A stretch of 64,000 nucleotides of DNA from Stygiobacter electus. Its GTDB lineage: Bacteria; Bacteroidota; Ignavibacteria; Ignavibacteriales; Melioribacteraceae. Position 1 is the stretch's first letter. Each line of letters begins with the position of its first letter. A program made the translations under genes and the position numbers. Below the pieces are notes generated by a model. The model did not search any database. It was not told the origin of the DNA and saw only the letters and a program-made list of their open reading frames with translations. The DNA lies in contig JARGDL010000004.1 in NCBI GenBank assembly GCA_029210465.1, forward strand, positions 62,001 through 126,000, written 5' to 3'. Below, one piece after another: positions 17,409 to 27,341 of this stretch.

Positions 17409-18518
17409 TTATAACCTTTTAACTACAGTATTTATTTCAAATATAATAGTTAATAAAAAGACATTCAAGTTCAAATTTCTTTTATAATAACTTTCAATCA
17501 AGTCAATTTTATGAATTAAATCGTTCAAACTAGCATTAGGATATTTTTCATTAAATTTTTTGAAGGTTTCGGAATGTTTTGTAAAACTAACATTTTCAAT
17601 TTTGTTTTTATTTCTTATTGCATCCAGTAACCAAAGTTTAATTAAGTTTAGAAAAAATGGAATCTGCTCTTCCCCAAATTCTTCTATAAAATTTTTAATA
17701 ATATTTGCTGCAGTAAAATATTTATTTACAGTAAATGCATTTCTTAAAAAGTCAATTGTCAGATCAAGTATTTTATCTAAGTTATAATTTGCTAACTTTA
17801 ATGCTTGAGTAAATGAACCAAAAGAAAAATGAGAAGCACTTTCTGCAATCTTTTTAGGAATTTCAAATTGATTAATTAAAATATTTGATATTGCATTTTC
17901 AGATAGTGGTTCAAAATTTATAATTCTGCATCTTGATTGAACAGTTGGTAGGAGAGTATCTAGATTTGTTGTTAACAGAATCAAAATTATATTTTCAGGA
18001 GGTTCTTCCAAAGTTTTTAAAAGTGCATTTTGTGCTTGTTCATTCATTAAATGTGCATTAATAATGACAATAAATCTATATATACTTTCTGAAGATAAAG
18101 TTGAAAATTTTTTAATATCTCTAATACTGTTAATTCTAATTTGATTTGAATTATCTATTGAAAATGGTGCAAAAGGGTTTTGTGATTTTTCTTTTATTTT
18201 TTGTTGTATTTCTTCAACAACATCTTTAGGCAATTTATCAAAAGCCGAATCTTCACTTTGTTCATTTTTCCCTCGTGGTAGAGGAAAGATTAATTTAATA
18301 TATGGCTCTTGCAGTTTTGAGTATTTATCAATTGTAATGATGTCGTTTGTATGAGCTGAAATTAATTCTTTAATAAATTGAATTGCAGTATTAAATTTTC
18401 CAGTACCTTCTAATCCATAAAAAATAAAGGCGTGGGGTACACGCCTTGTTGAAATTATTTTCTCTAATTCTTTTTTTACTTTATTTTGTTCGATTAGATT
18501 TTCTAAAAAAGAATTCAT
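17409..18518 (-). CDS. holB: DNA polymerase III delta-prime subunit
   Basis: A 369-residue clamp-loader AAA+ protein: HAFIFYGLEGTGKFNTA (a modified P-loop), ALLKTLEEPPENIILILLTT, LLPTVQSRCRIINF with the SRC arginine-finger motif, and a helical C-terminal collar domain. It helps open the beta clamp for replication. The zinc-binding cysteines of many delta-prime subunits are not evident. It is four bases upstream of ricT and just downstream of a DUF2795 gene. Confidence 0.88.
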   Translation of the reverse strand: MNSFLENLIEQNKVKKELEKIISTRRVPHAFIFYGLEGTGKFNTAIQFIKELISAHTNDIITIDKYSKLQEPYIKLIFPLPRGKNEQSEDSAFDKLPKDVVEEIQQKIKEKSQNPFAPFSIDNSNQIRINSIRDIKKFSTLSSESIYRFIVIINAHLMNEQAQNALLKTLEEPPENIILILLTTNLDTLLPTVQSRCRIINFEPLSENAISNILINQFEIPKKIAESASHFSFGSFTQALKLANYNLDKILDLTIDFLRNAFTVNKYFTAANIIKNFIEEFGEEQIPFFLNLIKLWLLDAIRNKNKIENVSFTKHSETFKKFNEKYPNASLNDLIHKIDLIESYYKRNLNLNVFLLTIIFEINTVVKRL

Positions 18519-18524
18519 TTTTGA

Positions 18525-18755
18525 TTATGATTTAAATTCATCATCATCATTGTAAAAGAAATCTTCGTCGGTTGGATAATCTGGCCAAATATCTTCAATA
18601 GATTCATAAGGTTCATCAGAATCTTCTAATTCTTGAAGATTTTCTACTACCTCAAGAGGAGCGCCGATTCTTTCAGCATAATCAATAAGCTCTTCTTTAG
18701 TAGCTGGCCAAGGAGCGTCATCAAGATAAGAAGCAAGTTCGACGGTCCATATCAT
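18525..18755 (-). CDS. DUF2795-family small acidic protein
   Basis: A 76-residue acidic protein whose first ~50 residues match DUF2795 (LASYLDDAPWPATKEELIDY, then ERIGAPLEVVENLQEL). An Asp/Glu-rich tail follows, containing YESIEDIWPDYPTDEDFFY. Function is unknown; the domain is widespread in Chlorobiota, cyanobacteria and actinobacteria. AAGGAG eight bases before the ATG supports the start. Confidence 0.85.
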   Translation of the reverse strand: MIWTVELASYLDDAPWPATKEELIDYAERIGAPLEVVENLQELEDSDEPYESIEDIWPDYPTDEDFFYNDDDEFKS

Positions 18756-18767
18756 AAAAGAAACTCC

Positions 18768-19700
18768 TTATTTTGTTTTTGAATTTAATATTTCGAATAA
18801 TGAAACATCATCATAAATAAAGTTTATTGGATCAAGTGCAACACCATTATGATGAACTTCATAATGTAAATGTGGTCCAGAAGTTAATCTTCCAGAATTG
18901 CCGGAATAAGCAATTAAATCCCCTCTTTTAATTTTTTGTCCAACTTTTACAACTGTTTTATCTAAATGAGCGTACAGAGTTTTATAGCCAAACCCATGAT
19001 CGATTTCTAATGTTAAACCATACCCACTTTTCCAGCCAATATCTGTAACAGTACCGCCACCCGGTGCAAATACTTTTGTTCCAATATCAGTTATAATATC
19101 TATTCCATTGTGCATTCTTAGTATTTTTAGAATTGGATGCATTCTCATACCAAAGTCATCAGCTATTGTTCCTTCGCTTGGTCTAATTGCTGGAATTGAT
19201 TCATATAATAGTTCATTTTGTTTGAATGTATTAGAAATTTCTTCATAATTATTTTTTGTCAATTTAACTTTTAGTGAAACAGATTCTACAAACTTATCAA
19301 TTTCATTTACATAGCTGGTAATTTCATTACGACTTAAAGATGTCACAGGCTCGAATACATTTCCACCAACTCCAAAAAGTTCTTCGTCGTTGTTTGTTTC
19401 CAAGTTGGCTTTTAATCTCAAATCTTTGCTCTTTTCATTAAGATTAGCAACAGTTTGGTTTAGTTCTTCATATTTTTTTATTATAGTTTCTAATTTTGAT
19501 CTGAGTAATTTATTGTTGTTTTTCAAAGATTTGATTTCATTGTCAGGATGTAAAAATTCATTAAATACTGTAAAAGTACCTAAAATTAAGAATGAAACAA
19601 GGATTGAAAAAAAACCTACAAGAAATACAAATTTCTTGTAGAAATTCCTTATTTCAACAAATTGAAGCTTTGATTTTGAGAAGTAATAAAATTTTTTCAT
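18768..19700 (-). CDS. Membrane-anchored LytM (M23) peptidase with coiled coil
   Basis: About 310 residues: cytoplasmic N-terminus, one membrane helix (about residues 27-47), a periplasmic coiled coil (about 60-110) and a C-terminal M23 domain with all zinc and catalytic motifs (HNGIDI, and HLHYE near the end). It should cut peptide cross-links in peptidoglycan, as in MepM-like enzymes. ATG 19700 is preferred to an upstream TTG at 19721. Confidence 0.92.
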   Translation of the reverse strand: MKKFYYFSKSKLQFVEIRNFYKKFVFLVGFFSILVSFLILGTFTVFNEFLHPDNEIKSLKNNNKLLRSKLETIIKKYEELNQTVANLNEKSKDLRLKANLETNNDEELFGVGGNVFEPVTSLSRNEITSYVNEIDKFVESVSLKVKLTKNNYEEISNTFKQNELLYESIPAIRPSEGTIADDFGMRMHPILKILRMHNGIDIITDIGTKVFAPGGGTVTDIGWKSGYGLTLEIDHGFGYKTLYAHLDKTVVKVGQKIKRGDLIAYSGNSGRLTSGPHLHYEVHHNGVALDPINFIYDDVSLFEILNSKTK

Positions 19701-19760
19701 ATGGCGATGCGAAGATAACAAATGAGTTTTAAGTAGTCAAGTAAAATTTATTTTGAATTT

Positions 19761-20771
19761 TTACTCAAAATCATGTTCAAAATAATCAATAGATCTATTT
19801 ATAGTACTTTGCTTTTGACGTATTTTATCAATCAACTTTTGTTGCATAATTTTAGCGGCATCATAACCATAATGTTTTAGCAGGTAATTCAATGATATTA
19901 TTTCAGAAATTACAGTAATGTTTTTACCTGGTAAAATTGGGAGTTTCACATATGGAATATCTACACCCATAACGTTTACAAACTTGTCATCTAAACCTGT
20001 TCGTGTGTATTCAAAATTATCATCCCAAATTTCAAGTTCGATAATAATTTCAAGTCTTTTTTGATATCTAACAGCACGAACACCAAACATACTTCTAATA
20101 TCAATTATACCAATTCCACGTACTTCCATAAAATGTTTGACAAGATCTGTTCCGGATCCAATTAAAATTCCTTCTCCTTTTTTAGTAAAAATAACAACAT
20201 CATCAGCTACTAAGCGGTGGCCACGTTCCACTAAATCTAAAGCAACTTCGCTTTTACCAATTCCGGATTTGCCCATGAATAGCATTCCAACTCCATAAAC
20301 ATCAACGAATGAACCATGGAGTGATAATCTTGGTGAGAATTGATCTTCAAGAAAATCACTTACTAAGTATGCAATTTTAGTTGTTTCATATTTTGTTGAA
20401 AAAATTGGGATAGAATAATTATTAGCTATTTCAAGTAATTCATTAGGTGGTACATTTCCATTAGTAATGATTGCGCAAGGAATATCAAATTGAAAAATTC
20501 TTTCGCAAGCTTTTTTTCGTTCTTCAATAGACAAATTTATCAAGAATCGCATTTCGGTATTTCCAAAAACCTGAATGCGATTCTTTGAAAATAATTCTAA
20601 GAACCCAGCTAAAGGTAAACCAGGACGATGAAGATTTTGTTCAAAAATTAATCTATTCAGACCGACATTTTCGTTCAGTAGTTTTATATCAAATCTATCT
20701 TTAACATTTTTGTAAAAAAAATCTACAGTTATGCTTTCTTTTTTAGTAATATTTTTTTCATCAATCTTCAT
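19761..20771 (-). CDS. hprK: HPr kinase/phosphorylase
   Basis: The 336-residue protein has an N-terminal HprK domain, a P-loop GKSGIGKSEVALDL with LVADD after it, and the family motif EVRGIGIIDI. It phosphorylates and dephosphorylates HPr at Ser46. The target HPr (62536-62802) keeps Ser46. The gene overlaps hpf by 11 bases, a pairing that mirrors the hpf-ptsN linkage of Proteobacteria and suggests a regulatory phosphorelay. Confidence 0.95.
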   Translation of the reverse strand: MKIDEKNITKKESITVDFFYKNVKDRFDIKLLNENVGLNRLIFEQNLHRPGLPLAGFLELFSKNRIQVFGNTEMRFLINLSIEERKKACERIFQFDIPCAIITNGNVPPNELLEIANNYSIPIFSTKYETTKIAYLVSDFLEDQFSPRLSLHGSFVDVYGVGMLFMGKSGIGKSEVALDLVERGHRLVADDVVIFTKKGEGILIGSGTDLVKHFMEVRGIGIIDIRSMFGVRAVRYQKRLEIIIELEIWDDNFEYTRTGLDDKFVNVMGVDIPYVKLPILPGKNITVISEIISLNYLLKHYGYDAAKIMQQKLIDKIRQKQSTINRSIDYFEHDFE

Positions 20772-21105
20772 TTAATTCCTTTGGTTTAAGTTTTCTTGAA
20801 GCAACTTTTTTCTTATCAACTCTTTTAGTTTTTAACTTTATTAATTGTTTTTGAATTTTTTCAACTGCTTGTGATACAGATTTTTCAAATTCATCAGTTG
20901 ATACTTCAACAGAAATTGTGTGTCCAGGAAGTTTAACAATAACTTCAGCTGTTTTAATGCTATCTTTTACGTGTGTGAAGCTAAGAATTACATTGCAATC
21001 AAGAATTTCACTGAAATATTTTTCAAGGGTTTTAATTTCATCCTTGATAAATGTTTTCAATGAATCCTTTGCTTTAAATTTACGAGAAGTGATTTTGATA
21101 TTCAT
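20761..21105 (-). CDS. hpf: Ribosome hibernation-promoting factor, short form
   Basis: The 114-residue protein has the beta-alpha-beta-beta-beta-alpha pattern of the HPF/RaiA fold (MNIKITSRKFKAKDSLKTFI; AEVIVKLPGHTISVE) and a basic C-terminal tail. It binds the 30S decoding region during slow growth and helps form inactive ribosome dimers. The length corresponds to the short type without the dimerising C-terminal domain. A very strong Shine-Dalgarno (AAAGGAGGT) lies before the ATG. Confidence 0.92.
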   Translation of the reverse strand: MNIKITSRKFKAKDSLKTFIKDEIKTLEKYFSEILDCNVILSFTHVKDSIKTAEVIVKLPGHTISVEVSTDEFEKSVSQAVEKIQKQLIKLKTKRVDKKKVASRKLKPKELNED

Positions 21106-21110
21106 AGCTT

Positions 21111-21120
21111 ACCTCCTTTT
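21111..21120 (-). promoter_or_regulatory. Strong ribosome binding site of hpf
   Basis: On the minus strand AAAAGGAGGT spans 21120-21111, five bases before the hpf ATG at 21105. It begins at the last base of the xer stop codon. It is among the best Shine-Dalgarno matches in the window and fits an abundant ribosome-associated product. Confidence 0.8.
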
Positions 21121-22016
21121 TAGGATTTTGGATGTGCTTTTTTGTATGAGCGTTTTAATCTCTCAATACTCACGTGAGTATATATTTGAGTAGTTGAAAG
21201 ATTTTCATGCCCTAAAATTTCTTTTACAGCAAGTAAATCTGCTTCATTGTCTAACATGTGTGTTGCGGCGCTATGTCTTAATATATGTGGACTTTTCTTT
21301 TCGATATCAGTTATCTTCGATAAATATTTTTTAACGATATGGTAAACATAAAATCTATCGATTCGTTTACCTTTTTCGTTCAAGAATAAGGGTTGATTAT
21401 AATTTTTATTATCGAGTGAATTTATATAGTTGTTCAAAATTTCTATTGATTTATTTCCAATTGGTACTATTCTGGTCTTTGAGCCTTTGCCAACTACTCT
21501 TAAGCTTTGATTTTTCAAATCAATTTGACCAATGTTTAATGAACAAAGTTCAGAGACTCTTAATGCACAACCATAAAGTAGTTCAAAAACGGTCATTATT
21601 TTTTTAGCTTCAAAATTTTCATTTTCTTGCATTATCAATTTAAAAATTTCTAAATAAGAATCAACACTTATTATGCTGGGGAGTTTCCTTTTAACTTTTG
21701 GATTAGATATTTTTTTTATTGGGTTAAAATCAATTATATTATTACTAATTGAATATTCAAATAATTTTCTTAAAGATGACAGTTTCCTTGATATTGTTGT
21801 TTTTTGTGAATTTTCTTGGCTTAAATGCATAATAAAATGTTTGATAGTTCTTTCATTTACATCATCAATATTAAAAATATTATTTTGATTACAATAAGAA
21901 AGAAATTGTTCTAAATCATTTCTGTAAGCGAGAATTGTATTGTTCGAGGCTCTTCTTACACCGCTAAGTTCCTGAAGCATTTCAAAAACAATATCTTGAA
22001 TTTTTTTTGAATTCAT
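21120..22016 (-). CDS. Tyrosine recombinase XerC/XerD
   Basis: A 298-residue recombinase of the usual Xer length. The N-terminal SAM-like core-binding domain contains NTILAYRNDLEQFLSY. Catalytic residues are complete: Arg in GCALRVSELC, Lys in GKGSKTRIVPIG, HILRHSAATHML, and LGHENLSTTQIYTHV with the His and nucleophile Tyr. It resolves chromosome dimers at dif. XerC and XerD cannot be told apart here. It lies between topA and hpf, an arrangement consistent with a core housekeeping role rather than a mobile integrase. Confidence 0.93.
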   Translation of the reverse strand: MNSKKIQDIVFEMLQELSGVRRASNNTILAYRNDLEQFLSYCNQNNIFNIDDVNERTIKHFIMHLSQENSQKTTISRKLSSLRKLFEYSISNNIIDFNPIKKISNPKVKRKLPSIISVDSYLEIFKLIMQENENFEAKKIMTVFELLYGCALRVSELCSLNIGQIDLKNQSLRVVGKGSKTRIVPIGNKSIEILNNYINSLDNKNYNQPLFLNEKGKRIDRFYVYHIVKKYLSKITDIEKKSPHILRHSAATHMLDNEADLLAVKEILGHENLSTTQIYTHVSIERLKRSYKKAHPKS

Positions 22017-22019
22017 TTT

Positions 22020-24248
22020 TTAATATTCATCTTCTTCAGTTAGTATCTCTTCTTCTTGTTCTTGTTGTTTGGGTAAAGACCAACTTGCATAATCGCAATC
22101 GGGATAACGATTACAACCGTAAAATATTTTACCTCGTTTAGTTCTTTTAGTTACTATTTCACCTTCATTACATTTTGGACATTTTAGTCCAAGAGTTATA
22201 ACTTTTGTAAAATCACAATCAGGATATTTTTCGCAACCGATGAATCTACCAAATTTACCTTCACGATAAACTGTTCTTGAACCACATTTTGGACACGTAT
22301 CGCTAGTGTATTCAGGTTCATTACTTACTCCTGAAATTTCTTTAAGTGATTTTATGTTTTTGCAATTTGGATAATTGGTACAGGCAAAGAATTTTCCAAA
22401 ACGACCAATTTTTAGTTCCATTTCTGAACCACATTTATCACAAATTATTTTTTCAAGATTTGATTCTACAGTTTGTAAATCTTTAATAAATGGTCCATAA
22501 AAATCATTAAGTACTTTTAAGTATTCATTTTCGCCATTTGCAATTAAATCGAGTTCATCTTCCATTTTTGCAGTAAAATTAACATTAACAATATCAGGAA
22601 AATTTTTTATTAAAATTGAATTAACCTTTCTTCCTAATGGAGTAGGAAATATTTTTCGATCAATTAATTCAACATATTTTCTATCAACTATTGTTCCCAA
22701 AATCATTGCATAGGTGCTTGGTCTTCCGATTCCATTACTTTCTAATTCTTTGATTAAAGAACTTTCAGTGAAACGAGCTGGCGGTTTTGTAAAATGTTGA
22801 TTTGAATTAATTGACAATAATTCTAGTTTTTGATTTTTTACAAGACCAATTGGAATTTGTGAATTACCATTTTCAGATTTATCTGTTTCTTCAATATCTT
22901 CATCATATAACTTCATAAATCCATCAAATAAAATTGCTGTGCCTGATGCTTTAAAATTATATTGGTCAGCAGAGACAATAATTGATGTAGTTTCCACTTT
23001 TGCAGATTCCATTTGACAAGCGATAAATCTTTTCCATATTAAATCATAAATTTTAAATTGATCTTCATTCAAAAATTCTTTTACAAATTCTGGTGTATAT
23101 TTTAATGAAGTTGGTCTAATTGCTTCGTGTGCATCTTGAACATTTTTTTTGTTTTTCGATTCATAGTTTTTAGGCAATTCAGGTAAATAATTATTTCCAA
23201 ATTTGTCTTTGATAAAATTTCTTGCTTCATCAACAATATCGTTGCTTAATCTTGTAGAATCAGTTCTCATATAAGTTATTAAACCTGTTGTTCCCTCTTT
23301 ACCAAGATCAATTCCTTCGTAAAGTTGTTGAGCAATCAACATTGTTTTTCTTGGTCTCATTCTAAATTTTTTTGATGCTTCAGCTTGTAAACTACTTGTA
23401 ATAAAAGGTGGATAAGGATTTTTTTTACTTTCTTTTTTTACAATATCACTTATGATGTAGTTTGATTTGTTTTTTAATTCATTTAAAATTTTATCAGCAA
23501 TATCTTTTGTTGAAATAGCAAAATTTGTTTTTAAGAATTCATCCCAATCTTCTTTTGTCATTTTAGGTTTAGGAGGAATTTTAATTTGTTTACCGTCAAC
23601 TTCAAAAAGTTTAGCAGTAAATGTATCTCCTTTTTCAGTTTGAAAATCTGCAACAATAGACCAATATTCAGTTGGAATAAACTTATCAATTTCATCTTCA
23701 CGTTCACAAATAAGTCTTAATGCAACAGATTGAACTCTGCCAGCAGATAAAGAACTTCCATAAGAATCTAAAACTGCACGCCAAAGAAATGGACTTACTT
23801 TGTAACCAATAATTCTATCCATTACTCTTCTTGCCCTTTGAGATTCTACAAGTTTTTCATCAATTTTAATTGGATTTTTAAGAGCTTCGTTGACAGCTTT
23901 TTTAGTTATTTCATTAAATAAAACTCTTGATATTTTTTCTTTTTCATTTTTGTCTAAAATATCAGCAACGTCTTGAGCAATAGCTTCCCCTTCGCGGTCA
24001 GGATCGGTTGCTATAAATATTTTTTCTGATTTTGAAGCTAAGCTTTTTATTTTTTTAATTAAATCACCTTTACCACGAATATTTAAAAGTGTTGGTGTAA
24101 AACCATTTTCAATATCAACGCCTAACTTTGTTTTTGGTAAGTTTTTTATATGTCCAACTGTTGCTTCAACTATATAATTTTTGCCAACATATTTATTTAT
24201 TGTTTTAGCTTTTGATGGTGATTCTACAAGAATTAAACTTTTTGACAT
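22020..24248 (-). CDS. topA: DNA topoisomerase I (type IA)
   Basis: The 742-residue enzyme has a Toprim domain (ILVESPSKAKTINKYVG; IATDPDREGEAIA), the active-site Tyr in GLITYMRTDSTRLS, and three C-terminal zinc ribbons beginning CDKCGS, CPKCGS and CPKCNE. It relaxes negative supercoils. The C-terminus ends in an acidic tail. It is preceded by the smg and ybeY genes. Confidence 0.97.
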   Translation of the reverse strand: MSKSLILVESPSKAKTINKYVGKNYIVEATVGHIKNLPKTKLGVDIENGFTPTLLNIRGKGDLIKKIKSLASKSEKIFIATDPDREGEAIAQDVADILDKNEKEKISRVLFNEITKKAVNEALKNPIKIDEKLVESQRARRVMDRIIGYKVSPFLWRAVLDSYGSSLSAGRVQSVALRLICEREDEIDKFIPTEYWSIVADFQTEKGDTFTAKLFEVDGKQIKIPPKPKMTKEDWDEFLKTNFAISTKDIADKILNELKNKSNYIISDIVKKESKKNPYPPFITSSLQAEASKKFRMRPRKTMLIAQQLYEGIDLGKEGTTGLITYMRTDSTRLSNDIVDEARNFIKDKFGNNYLPELPKNYESKNKKNVQDAHEAIRPTSLKYTPEFVKEFLNEDQFKIYDLIWKRFIACQMESAKVETTSIIVSADQYNFKASGTAILFDGFMKLYDEDIEETDKSENGNSQIPIGLVKNQKLELLSINSNQHFTKPPARFTESSLIKELESNGIGRPSTYAMILGTIVDRKYVELIDRKIFPTPLGRKVNSILIKNFPDIVNVNFTAKMEDELDLIANGENEYLKVLNDFYGPFIKDLQTVESNLEKIICDKCGSEMELKIGRFGKFFACTNYPNCKNIKSLKEISGVSNEPEYTSDTCPKCGSRTVYREGKFGRFIGCEKYPDCDFTKVITLGLKCPKCNEGEIVTKRTKRGKIFYGCNRYPDCDYASWSLPKQQEQEEEILTEEDEY

Positions 24249-24257
24249 TGTATTTCC

Positions 24258-24710
24258 TTAATTAACTGTATCAGATGAATTTAATAAAAATCTACTTCCT
24301 GGTAATAAACTATTGTTTGATTCTGTTAATGATAAAATTATCATCCAATTAATATCATTTCTTGAAACATTAAGTTCTGGAAAAAGTGTAACTTGATATA
24401 AAATTCGTTCAAGATTATTGGCATCAATCAAACCAAGATTTAATAAATGTATAAGATAATTTTGGTTTTCAATTCCTAAAATTTCAGTTTCTTCACTTGA
24501 AAACATTCTAAAACTTTTTAGTTCCTCATTTAATAATTCAGAAGATTTGTTTAAAATAATTTTATCGTAAAGTAGTGCAAAAGCAGCATTAATTAATTTA
24601 TCATCAAACTCTTTTGATTTTTTTAATCTTTTATTAACATCATCAAGAGATTTATTTTGATTTAATGCTTCAAGAATTTTAGTAAGTACATCAATAATTT
24701 TCGACGTCAT
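24258..24710 (-). CDS. DUF494/Smg-like protein
   Basis: The 150-residue sequence carries the DUF494 pattern: FRMFSSEETEILGIENQNYL, then LLNLGLIDANNLERIL and a C-terminal DINWMIILSL. Smg is often found beside topA in Proteobacteria (dprA-smg-topA), and here the gene also sits directly upstream of topA, which strengthens the call. Its function is unknown. It overlaps ybeY by four bases. Confidence 0.72.
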   Translation of the reverse strand: MTSKIIDVLTKILEALNQNKSLDDVNKRLKKSKEFDDKLINAAFALLYDKIILNKSSELLNEELKSFRMFSSEETEILGIENQNYLIHLLNLGLIDANNLERILYQVTLFPELNVSRNDINWMIILSLTESNNSLLPGSRFLLNSSDTVN

Positions 24711-25150
24711 TGTAACAAAATTCCTTTAAATAATTTGTCATACTTTTTCACATAGAAATTTTCATGTTTTTTCATTGTTTTTTTCTTTGATGGAGTCATA
24801 TCATCATACCCAAGCAAATGTAGTATTCCATGAATAATTAATCTACCAACTTCATTATCGTTCTGAACTTTATATTTTTTAGCATTTTCAATTGCATCAG
24901 TGATAGAAATAAAAATTTCGGCGTCAAATCTAAATTTTTCATCTGAATAATTAAAAGTTATAATATCAGTCGAATCTTTATGATTTAAATATTTTTTATT
25001 TATTTCAATAATTGTTTGTGAGTTTACAAAGTTTAATTCAAAACTATCTATTTTGAAATCTAAATCATTTTTCAATTTATCAAGGATGGTCTCGATTTTA
25101 CTTTTATTAACTCTTATACCTTTTTCTGTAAATATTTTTATTCCTTTCAT
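24707..25150 (-). CDS. ybeY: Endoribonuclease YbeY
   Basis: A 147-residue protein with KDSTDIITFNY and the metal motif HGILHLLGYDD. The first two histidines (residues 107 and 111) are kept, but the third metal-site position (117) is Asp instead of His. I recall the same change in Bacteroidota enzymes (GYKD), so it is probably lineage-specific and still active. It takes part in 16S rRNA 3'-end maturation and ribosome quality control. ATG 25150 overlaps the upstream stop by one base; TTG 25153 is an alternative. Confidence 0.92.
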   Translation of the reverse strand: MKGIKIFTEKGIRVNKSKIETILDKLKNDLDFKIDSFELNFVNSQTIIEINKKYLNHKDSTDIITFNYSDEKFRFDAEIFISITDAIENAKKYKVQNDNEVGRLIIHGILHLLGYDDMTPSKKKTMKKHENFYVKKYDKLFKGILLQ

Positions 25151-25734
25151 CAATTACCTTGATAATAATTATAAATTGAATTAACTGTTTTTTCAACGTA
25201 ACTAAAATATCTATTTGCCGAAATTTCAAATTCTTTTAATTCATCTTCAGTTAAATCTCTAACAACTTTTGCTGGAACACCTGCAACTAATTTTTTTGAT
25301 GGGACAATAAATCCTGGTCTTACTACTGAGCCAGCTGCAACCACTGAATATTCTTCTACAATTGCACCATCTAAAACAACTGCACCTATGCCAATCAAAG
25401 TTAAATCTTTTATTATACAACCATGAAGTGTAACTGAGTGGCCAATTGTAACTTTATTACCAATTATTAATGGAAATTTTTGATTTGTAACATGAAGCAT
25501 TGAATTATCTTGAACATTTGTGAGCTTTCCGATTTTTATATAATTCACATCGCCACGTATAACTGTGTTATACCAAACTGAAGATTGCTCTCCAATTTCA
25601 ACATCTCCTATAATTTTTGAACCTGAAGCTAAAAAAACAGTTTCATCAACTTTTGGGATGGTATTCTGATTTGGAATTATTTTCAGTTCGTTATGAAAAT
25701 TATTAACAAAATTTATTTTTTGAACTAGAGACAT
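25150..25734 (-). CDS. Gamma-carbonic-anhydrase-family hexapeptide protein
   Basis: A 194-residue left-handed beta-helix protein of the gamma-carbonic anhydrase/YrdA group: GDVEIGEQSSVWYNTVIRGD, NVQDNSMLHV and IGHSVTLHGC, with the histidines that form the inter-subunit zinc site. Many members have no measurable anhydrase activity, so the reaction is open. The start codon overlaps the stop of the S41 protease gene by one base. Confidence 0.85.
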   Translation of the reverse strand: MSLVQKINFVNNFHNELKIIPNQNTIPKVDETVFLASGSKIIGDVEIGEQSSVWYNTVIRGDVNYIKIGKLTNVQDNSMLHVTNQKFPLIIGNKVTIGHSVTLHGCIIKDLTLIGIGAVVLDGAIVEEYSVVAAGSVVRPGFIVPSKKLVAGVPAKVVRDLTEDELKEFEISANRYFSYVEKTVNSIYNYYQGN

Positions 25735-27341
25735 TAATTTTTTAATCCTTTCATTTTCTTGGCTTCTTCAAAAAGTGAGTTTGCTTTTTGAAACTGAACA
25801 TCTCTTTTTAACATTGTTGAATACCAACCTTCACGATTAAATAAATCTCGAGCAAGAAAAGCTTTTAATACTGTAAGTATATAATCTTTATCTTGCGAAA
25901 ATTCTTTATTGTTAAATTTAATTTTTTGTTGTTCAGCAAATTTTATAAAATCATTAATCTGACTTTCAGAGAAATTAAATTCGTTAATAAATTTCTTTAA
26001 ATCATTTCCATATTTATTTTTAATATCAAAACCATTTTTGTCCATTAATTTTCTGATAAATAAATAATAGACATTATTTTTCCTTAGTTCAATTGAATAG
26101 TTTGTAATTCTGCCTGCATTAATAATATAATCTGGAGTAATACCTCCGCCGCCATAAACAATTCTACCAGCATTAGTTTTAAACTTAGGTTTTAATGAAT
26201 CTTTTTCAGCCTGGTGATTTAAATTATCCTGTTCTTTTTCTTCACGTGTTAATGCTTGTAAATAATATTTTTCTTTGTCAGTATATTTTCTTTGAATTTG
26301 ACGACCGCTTGGAGTAAAATATCTTGCAATGGTAATTCTAACAGCGGAGCCGTCAGATAATTCAAATGGCCTTTGCACTAAACCTTTACCGAAAGTTGTT
26401 TCACCAACTATTAATCCTCTATCCCAATCTTGAATAGCACCAGCAAAAATTTCGCTTGCTGAGGCTGATCCAGAATTTACCAAAACAACAAGTGGAATTT
26501 TTTCAAATGGATAACTTTTTTCAGCGCGAAATTCTTCATTAAAACTTGGAACTCTAGATTTTGTATAAACAATCATTTTGTTGTTATCAATGAATAAATC
26601 AGAAATAAAAACAGCTTGATTTAGTAATCCACCTGGATTATTTCTTAAATCAAGTATTAATTGTTTCATACCTTGCTTTTGAAGTTTACCAAGAGCATCA
26701 ATTAATTCATCCTTAGATGTTTCAGAAAATCTTGTTAAATAAATATAACCTGTTTCGTTATTTGTCATTATTGAAATATCTACAGAATTTAAATTTATTT
26801 TATCACGAGTAACTGTAAAATCTATATTTTTTTTATTTGAAGGTCTATAAATTGATAATAGAACTTTTGTTCCTTTCGATCCACGCAATGTTTTAATTAT
26901 TTTTTCATTATTCCAGCCAATACAATTTTTACCATCAATTTTTATAATCCTATCACCAGAAATTATTCCAACTGATTCACTTGGTCCCCCAGTTATTGGA
27001 GAAACAACAGTAATAGTATCATGAATTATTTGGAATTCAACACCAATACCTTCAAAGTTTCCTCTAAATTCAGCTTCACTTAATTTTTGTTCTTCTGCAT
27101 CAATGTATGTAGTATGAGGGTCTAAAGATGAGAACATTCCTTTGATTGCATTCTCAACTAATTTTTTTGAATTAACAGTATCTACATAATACTTTTCAGT
27201 GTAATCGAGAATTTGAGATAATTTATTTGCTTCTGCTTGTGATTGATCTATAGATATATACTTTGACAATTTCAATCCAAGATAAACACCAATAATAACT
27301 GCCAAAATAAGTAATGGAATATTTTTAAAGTACTTTATCAT
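25734..27341 (-). CDS. C-terminal processing peptidase (S41, CtpA/Prc-like)
   Basis: The 535-residue protein has an N-terminal membrane anchor or signal (about residues 7-24), a PDZ domain (about 95-175, [19 protein letters not shown]) and an S41 catalytic domain with Ser in [14 protein letters not shown] and Lys in [11 protein letters not shown]. The C-terminal ~150 residues are an extension common in Bacteroidota-like members. It should trim periplasmic proteins from their C-termini. It overlaps lysS by four bases. Confidence 0.93.
   Translation of the reverse strand: MIKYFKNIPLLILAVIIGVYLGLKLSKYISIDQSQAEANKLSQILDYTEKYYVDTVNSKKLVENAIKGMFSSLDPHTTYIDAEEQKLSEAEFRGNFEGIGVEFQIIHDTITVVSPITGGPSESVGIISGDRIIKIDGKNCIGWNNEKIIKTLRGSKGTKVLLSIYRPSNKKNIDFTVTRDKINLNSVDISIMTNNETGYIYLTRFSETSKDELIDALGKLQKQGMKQLILDLRNNPGGLLNQAVFISDLFIDNNKMIVYTKSRVPSFNEEFRAEKSYPFEKIPLVVLVNSGSASASEIFAGAIQDWDRGLIVGETTFGKGLVQRPFELSDGSAVRITIARYFTPSGRQIQRKYTDKEKYYLQALTREEKEQDNLNHQAEKDSLKPKFKTNAGRIVYGGGGITPDYIINAGRITNYSIELRKNNVYYLFIRKLMDKNGFDIKNKYGNDLKKFINEFNFSESQINDFIKFAEQQKIKFNNKEFSQDKDYILTVLKAFLARDLFNREGWYSTMLKRDVQFQKANSLFEEAKKMKGLKN

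Noticed and set aside
21166..21181. A 16-base perfect palindrome with a CACGTG centre, resembling a parS core
   Set aside because: It encodes the conserved Tyr-Thr-His-Val of the Xer recombinase active site and matches only the central eight bases of the parS consensus. It is far from parB and not repeated.
21120..22016. Tyrosine recombinase as a phage or integrative-element integrase
   Set aside because: Xer-type length and neighbours (topA, hpf, hprK) are housekeeping, and there is no nearby att-like repeat or cargo.
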